Below are positions 58,775-64,000 of a DNA stretch of 64,000 bases, one piece after another. How positions within the stretch are numbered: position 1 is the first letter of the stretch; each line of letters starts with the position of its first letter. The notes beneath the pieces were generated by a model. That model ran no database searches. It was not told where the DNA came from and worked only from the letters and a program-made list of their open reading frames with translations. Both the position numbers and the translations under genes were made by a program. This DNA comes from Syngnathus acus (lineage: Eukaryota > Chordata > Actinopteri > Syngnathiformes > Syngnathidae): positions 8,308,001 through 8,372,000 of the forward strand of contig NC_051099.1 in assembly GCF_901709675.1 (NCBI RefSeq), given 5' to 3'.

Positions 58775-59367
58775 CCCCGCCCACAGAAACGCCCCTCACA
58801 TTTTATTGGTTCTCAGAATGAGGCCGTCTCAATCAATAACTGCACTTTTTTATTAGAACGGTCTGCATAAAATGAATCTCAAACGAAATAAGATTATTTT
58901 CTTTTTTAAAATGTGTAATTTTTTAGATGAATTTTTTTTGAAAGCCAATGAAGTATTTTGCTGGTTATATTGTGACCACCTCTTTGGTCAAACACGTCTT
59001 TTGCAATCATTTTACAAATTGTATTTTGTGGTGTTAGCGGTATAGACAATCTTTAGATTAAAATTTGCATCAAAAACGGATAATTGTTACATTGTTATTA
59101 TTTCCACACACGCAAGAGGCGTTTTCGGGGCGGGGTCATTTCTATCTCGCGTGTTTCTATGTCGGAAGTTGGGGTCAGAGGGGAATGCACAAAAGTAACC
59201 CCGTTGAGTAGCGTCACATCACCCCACACTCTGATGTTCTCCGCCGGCAACTGTGACCTCACCATGATGTGAATTCACCACGGAAGCAGATATGTCTTCT
59301 GCAATCCATTAATTCATTGAAGTCTTCGCTCAACTGTTCAGGATTGCGTGCCGGTTTATCTCCACCG
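58775..59367 (+). promoter_or_regulatory. acaca: acaca promoter and untranslated first exon
   Basis: The region has CCCCGCCC (58775-58782), a reverse CCAAT box (ATTGG, 58805-58809) and GGGGCGGGGTC (59127-59137), typical of a housekeeping TATA-less promoter. A strong donor CCACCG/GTGAGTAG at 59367/59368 would end a non-coding first exon that splices to the coding exon's acceptor (TTGTCCAG, 60182). The transcription start is not determined. Confidence 0.55.
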
Positions 59368-60182
59368 GTGAGTAGACGCTGAAAACGTCTTTAGCGAGCC
59401 GCTTAAACGGACGATCCATCACCGTCCCGCAGATAGCGAGGACAAGACACCGGCTACTGCATCGATGAGCTTTATAGTTGGCTCGCTAGCAAGCATTTTT
59501 GCTGACTTTGCTTTGGCGTTCATGCTAAAACGGCATCGTTAGCTATCATTAGCTACTACTTGACAGTTGAGTTGCATGACAACTTGTCTAAGAAGCTCCC
59601 TCTTTATTGGGGAATTCTGTATCGTTCTACTCAGTCGTGTTAATTCTAAACTGTGTTTGATCGCAGTACTCTGGTTGTTTTTCTGGTCCTTCCTGCAGCT
59701 TTGTGTTGCAGGTGGGTATTTAGTGTCATCACGATGGTCCATTTGTCTAAGATGCTGGGGTGACGAACGTGTCCTCGTGATTGATGATCATAGGCATCTT
59801 GTTTCGCATTACCCTTGATGGATTTATGATCAAGAGAATATGCTTTTGTCTTTGTAGTCTAAAGCTGTATGTATATGCAATATTAGTATTAAATGTGTGC
59901 ATACTTCTACGAAATATCCAACATGTATAATCTCTCCAAAGATCAAACTATCCAAGTTTACACAATGTCTTAAGAAGTTAATTGTCCACAAGTTTGTGTT
60001 CAGACTGTCCATGTCTGGATTATGGTGTTGCAATAGCTATTGCGTGATAATTCTGCTATCTTGTTAATCAAGTCAATTTTGCAATAAGTCAAACAGCATC
60101 ACACGCCAACTGACTGTGTACTGATGTTCAGATTCTTGGCCGCCATTGATAACTTGTGTGGTCATTTTTCTTCCTTGTCCAG

Positions 60183-60444
60183 TGGTTGCAGCCTGTGTGT
60201 GTCACCCAGACATGGCAAAGCAGGAAAATCCTGCCAAGAAGCACCCAGCTATGGCGGCGGTCCACCCCCACTTCATCGTGGGATCGGTGTCCGAGGAGAA
60301 TTCAGAAGATGAAATCCAAGGGAAGCCGGATGTGCAGCTGGAGGAGAAGGAGGGTCGTTCTTTGTCACCCTCATCCGGGAGCTCGGATAGCACCAATGAC
60401 ATGAGCTTTGAACACATTGATGGCTCCCTGCACAACAATTTAAG
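60183..60444 (+). CDS. acaca: acaca first coding exon (start at 60212)
   Basis: Acceptor TTGTCCAG ends at 60182. ATG at 60212 opens [20 protein letters not shown], then [16 protein letters not shown] and a Ser/Asp-rich stretch to LHNNL, with an AG/GTTAGA donor leaving two bases. The alternative upstream Met in the same frame (60146) lies in the intron. Confidence 0.88.
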
Positions 60445-63400
60445 GTTAGAAACCAGACCTGATGATAGTGTGTGTGTTTCTTTTAAACTTTTTCCATTTC
60501 CTTTTTGCGATACAGTATTGTTATATTAAACTTTTTTTTTTTCTGCGGTACAGTATTGTCTTTTGCAAAAATTGTTAGATCAAACGTTTTTTTTAAAGTG
60601 GTCATTAAAAATCTATTGAGACTGACAAATTCATTCTGCACTCTCGTAAGAGCACCAAACCTCTACCTTACCTTCCAATGTAACACTTGTGTCACACTTA
60701 GGGAGACTTCACCCGGAGTTTCACGCCTATGGTTTGCCCATTTTATGGCATGTGTGAAAAATGTGCTTTCATTGGCTGCTCTCTGCTGAAAAGAGTGCCG
60801 CTTATGTCCCCCTGGTTTGCGCGGTTTGGCTGGAAAGTGCTGGAATTTAGATTGAGCAATACATATTCCTGAATGCCCCATCTGTGGTGCTCTTCAGTTT
60901 GCTGATGCAACCTTGTAGCTTCAGATAGTAGTTTTGGTGTTATGGGTTATTTAGTGGTTTGACTTTCAAAATAAGATTTTACTTCTGGCTTGGAATAATC
61001 AGTTTTGTTTTCTGGCATAAAATTGAAAAGGATTCAAAAGGATAACTTTTTGCCCTCTTCCAATATTACAATATTTATAATATTGCGCTCTTGAGATGGA
61101 TTTTAATTGAAGGAAACAGAAGTGTGTTGTTTTTTTCTGATAACGTCGAGAGTGGAGGTTGTTCACGCAATCACAATCACGCAGAAACATCAGGCCACAA
61201 AAACCAGCCAGCCAAACGGGCTCAGGCACCGGCACACCCTGCAGCTCAGTGTAACGCCCCTCCCCTCTGTACAAACCCCCAGTTGGGTGGAGTTTGAGTC
61301 AAAAAAGCTTGCCAAGTCTAGCTTTTTCTAATATATGATGAAATCCAACCTTTTTTCTCTCTTTTCCTTCAATGTTGAATAGATTTCTATTTTGTGAAGT
61401 TCTTTCCACAAATGTGGAATGTGTCACTGAAGTGCTGCTCAGCTTGTAACTACCAAATGAACTAACTATTACAAGTATGTATTATAATTATAAGGTGCAG
61501 TGGGTGTTGAGCACTGTGTACATTGCTCAATGTTGCGAAGCAAACACCAGCTTTGACTTGAGTCTTCTGGAATCCAAAGCCCCTGCGTCCATAACCATGT
61601 GATTATTGACATTGTTGATAACCAGAGGCTAACATTACAAAGCTGCTCAAGAAGAAATGTTGAAAATGAGCACCTAGTAGGTTTCTAAATGTTTCTACTT
61701 CTGTTAACAGGCCGAGCATGTCTGGGCTGCACTTGATGAAGCAAAATCGCGACCGCCGAAGAATTGACCTGCAGAGGGACTTCACTGTGGCATCTCCTGC
61801 TGAGTTTGTCACACGTTTTGGTGGCAACAAGGTCATTGAGAAGGTAAGTGTCTTGCTGTCATGCTCAATGTCCCAGCTGCAAAAAAAAAAAAGCTAGTCT
61901 CTGTCATTAGCACAGACTATGATGCAGAACTATAACAATCATATTTGTGCTTTCCCAGGTGCTTATCGCCAATAATGGCATTGCCGCAGTCAAGTGCATG
62001 CGCTCGATCCGCCGGTGGTCTTACGAGATGTTTCGGAACGAACGGGCAATTCGATTTGTGGTGATGGTGACCCCGGAGGACCTGAAGGCCAACGCTGGTG
62101 AGGATTGGCAAGACTATCCTGAAACATATCATTTAATCGAAAGTTAATATGTTGTCAGATAGCACAGCAAAACATCGGGCGCTCCAAATTCAATATCCTC
62201 CTAAATTTGATCTGGAGAGAACAACAAACTTTATTGGGCCAAGATTTTGTTCTTTGAGTCTATCAGTGCAAAAATGACAACAGTTCATCAGACTTTGTTA
62301 AAATTGAAGGGCAGATAAAATCATTTTTTGAAGTACACAAAGTGAATGTTTGACTCCATTCAAAGTGAAGCTTAGTTGAACTTCAGCTTGTAACGCATAC
62401 GCGAAACATGGTAAAATTGAATATTTCTGTGGTTTGTTTTTTCCCATCAGAGTACATAAAAATAGCAGATCATTACGTGCCTGTGCCAGGGGGGACTAAT
62501 AACAACAACTATGCCAATGTGGAGCTCATTTTGGACATAGCAAAACGAATACCTGTGCAGGTACCCCCACACAATTAACACACCTTTCTTTTGCACTGTA
62601 ATGCCTAAGGTGGTTAATTTCTAGACGTCTTTCAGGCTGTGTGGGCTGGATGGGGTCATGCCTCAGAGAACCCCAAACTGCCAGAGCTGCTCCATAAGAA
62701 CGGCATTGCTTTTATGGGTAAGAGAAGTTTTTCCTGACATAAAGTTGAAGCTTTGGGGCTTGAAATAATGCAGACTGCCCACTCCCTCCTCAGGCCCGCC
62801 CAGTCAGGCAATGTGGGCACTAGGAGATAAGATTGCTTCTTCCATTGTGGCTCAGACAGCTGGCATCCCCACTTTGCCATGGAGTGGAGCAGGTAGGATT
62901 GCTGCCAGGATGTCACTTGTGAAGATCCTTTTTATGTCTGCATCTCCTCAGACTCAGATATAATGGAGAAGACCGATGCATACACTTTCAATTTTTAAAA
63001 AAATGCACTGAGAAATTTTTGCTGTTTCTTTCTCCCAGGTCTGACAGTGGAATGGTCCGAAGGCAATCCAAAGAAACCAAATATCAGCGTTCCTCGTGAC
63101 TTGTATGAACTCGGTTGCATCCAGGATGTAGACAACGGCTTGGAAGTAAGTGCATTGTCAAAGTGAGCATTCAGAGCCTCCAATGTCACGTGCTGCAGTG
63201 GGCTGTGAAAAACTGTTGTCTGTGTCCACCAACAGGCTGCTGAAAAGATCGGCTACCCTGTTATGGTGAAGGCCTCAGAAGGAGGGGGAGGTAAAGGCAT
63301 CCGTAAAGTCAATTGCGCGGATGATTTCCCAAACCTATACAGACAAGTATGTCGAAATGAACCACCAAGATTAAATTCATGATTTAATTGTTGAAATTTA

Positions 63401-64000
63401 TATATTAATGGTTTTTTTTTTTGCTTCCAGGTCCAGGCAGAAGTTCCAGGTTCCCCTGTGTTCATCATGCAGCTCGCTAAACATGCCCGCCACTTGGAGG
63501 TTCAGATCTTGGCAGACCAATACGGCAATGCCATTTCCTTGTTCGGCAGAGATTGTTCAGTTCAGCGGCGACATCAGAAAATTATAGAGGAGGCGCCTGC
63601 TACCATTGCCACATCGGATGTCTTTGAGGATATGGAAAGGGTAAATATACATTTTGAGATGGCTGTACTTTCTCCTAGCTACAGAAAATGGATGATGTCA
63701 TCACATTTAATGTGTTCTGTATCCAGTGTGCTGTCAAGCTGGCAAAGATGGTGGGCTATGTGAGTGCGGGCACAGTGGAATACCTCTACAGCCAAGATGG
63801 CAGCTTCTACTTCCTGGAGCTCAACCCTCGTCTGCAGGTTGAACACCCCTGCACTGAGATGGTGGCTGATGTCAACCTACCCGCTGCCCAGCTGCAAGTG
63901 AGTTCCGAATACAGTTGGGCTGGTAGGTGGTGGTGGGGGGTGGGGGGAAAGACAAGCTGTATACCACGCCTATTATGTCTGACTTTTGGATCGCAGACTG
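60212..64000 (+). CDS. acaca: Acetyl-CoA carboxylase 1, N-terminal part (gene-level entry; runs off the window)
   Basis: ACC1 makes malonyl-CoA from acetyl-CoA and bicarbonate in the cytosol, the committed step of fatty-acid synthesis. Ten coding exons join in frame to 465 residues, plus four bases of an eleventh. The N-terminus, with [15 protein letters not shown], resembles ACC1 (RFIIGSVSEDNSEDE) and lacks the hydrophobic mitochondrial anchor of ACC2. [11 protein letters not shown] at residues 78-88 is the AMPK site (Ser82 here, Ser79/80 in mammals), with Leu at -5, Arg at -4 and Leu at +4. The biotin carboxylase domain follows: [37 protein letters not shown], the ATP-grasp glycine loop [13 protein letters not shown] (residues 313-325), [20 protein letters not shown], and the metal site [15 protein letters not shown]. 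The rest of this domain, the biotin carrier and the carboxyltransferase are beyond the right edge. Some segments resemble ACC2, but overall ACC1 is much better supported. Confidence 0.95.
60445..61710 (+). other. acaca: acaca intron 2
   Basis: A 1.27 kb intron with T runs; no exon seen. Confidence 0.8.
61711..61843 (+). CDS. acaca: acaca exon with AMPK site
   Basis: Acceptor GTTAACAG. Encodes (R)[17 protein letters not shown] and [18 protein letters not shown], ending VIEK at AAG/GTAAGT, phase 0. Confidence 0.95.
61959..62097 (+). CDS. acaca: acaca exon, biotin carboxylase N-domain
   Basis: Acceptor TTTCCCAG. Encodes [20 protein letters not shown] to [10 protein letters not shown] plus one base at a G/GTGAGG donor. 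Confidence 0.95.
62451..62560 (+). CDS. acaca: acaca exon, biotin carboxylase
   Basis: Acceptor CCCATCAG. Encodes [15 protein letters not shown] and [17 protein letters not shown] to IPVQ at CAG/GTACCC, phase 0. Confidence 0.95.
62636..62717 (+). CDS. acaca: acaca exon, biotin carboxylase
   Basis: Acceptor CTTTCAG. Encodes [20 protein letters not shown] to GIAFM plus one base at G/GTAAGA. Confidence 0.94.
62794..62892 (+). CDS. acaca: acaca exon, biotin carboxylase
   Basis: Acceptor CCTCAG. Encodes [17 protein letters not shown] and [12 protein letters not shown] plus one base at G/GTAGGA. Confidence 0.94.
63039..63145 (+). CDS. acaca: acaca exon, biotin carboxylase
   Basis: Acceptor CTCCCAG. 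Encodes [19 protein letters not shown] to QDVDNGLE at GAA/GTAAGT, phase 0. This variable segment is the most ACC2-like part seen. Confidence 0.93.
63236..63346 (+). CDS. acaca: acaca exon, ATP-grasp loop
   Basis: Acceptor CCAACAG. Encodes [19 protein letters not shown] and [18 protein letters not shown] at CAA/GTATGT, phase 0. The glycine-rich ATP loop is intact. Confidence 0.95.
63431..63640 (+). CDS. acaca: acaca exon, biotin carboxylase
   Basis: Acceptor TTCCAG. Encodes [54 protein letters not shown] and FEDMER at AGG/GTAAAT, phase 0. Confidence 0.95.
63727..63897 (+). CDS. acaca: acaca exon, metal-binding segment
   Basis: Acceptor ATCCAG. Encodes [40 protein letters not shown] and [13 protein letters not shown] at CAA/GTGAGT, phase 0. 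Confidence 0.95.
63997..64000 (+). CDS. acaca: acaca next exon, first bases only
   Basis: A CGCAG acceptor is followed by ACTG at the window edge. The family continues IAMG after QLQ, so an ACT codon would read Thr-Ala. Too short to confirm. Confidence 0.35.

Noticed and set aside
60212-63897. acacb (ACC2) as identity of the last gene
   Set aside because: A few segments are ACC2-like, but the N-terminal [14 protein letters not shown], the lack of a hydrophobic anchor and most of the biotin carboxylase match ACC1.

Overview
The window is vertebrate nuclear DNA, almost certainly from a ray-finned (teleost, probably percomorph) fish. Four vertebrate genes are split into exons with clean GT-AG borders. 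The repeats are typical of teleosts: an L2-clade LINE whose tail ends in TTGAC repeats, a Tc1-like remnant, a CATC-satellite-linked repeat, and a SINE nested in a DNA-transposon MITE. Gene names rest on remembered protein families and exon phases, because no database search was possible.

Layout, left to right. (1) Positions 1-33687, minus strand: the 5' part of a roundabout receptor gene, best matched to robo1. It has a signal-peptide exon near 33.6 kb, the Ig1 exon near 18.4 kb and the first half of Ig2 near 1.5 kb, separated by introns of 15.0 and 16.6 kb. The introns hold simple repeats, a MITE carrying a SINE (26.8-27.7 kb) and a few CpG-rich or AT-rich blocks that may be regulatory. (2) 33.7-40.0 kb: DNA upstream of robo1, with a degenerate fish repeat and a 27-base G run. 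(3) 40.18-43.7 kb, plus strand: ppm1d (Wip1 phosphatase), with a complete catalytic domain in six coding exons. Its stop codon sits four bases before the last splice junction, and a seventh exon is open in a shifted frame. A CRE-like palindrome cluster lies upstream. (4) 43.7-53.8 kb: an intergenic block rich in repeats. (5) 53.79-57.5 kb, plus strand: a complete, fast-diverging tbx2 gene in seven exons. (6) 58.7-64.0 kb, plus strand: the promoter and 5' end of acaca (acetyl-CoA carboxylase 1), covering about 465 residues: the N-terminal regulatory serine and most of the biotin carboxylase domain. It runs off the right edge.

The genes do not form a pathway. They are axon guidance (robo1), phosphatase feedback on the DNA-damage response (ppm1d), a developmental repressor (tbx2) and fatty-acid synthesis (acaca). 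The order ppm1d-tbx2 recalls human 17q23, but bcas3 is not between them and tbx4 does not follow tbx2; acaca comes next instead. This suggests one rearranged copy of a locus duplicated in the teleost genome duplication.

No wholly new system was found. The points most worth following are a divergent/convergent set of CTCF-like motifs bracketing ppm1d and tbx2, the accelerated tbx2, the frame break at the ppm1d 3' end, and a LINE reverse transcriptase carrying a 38-base segment that matches a SINE tail.
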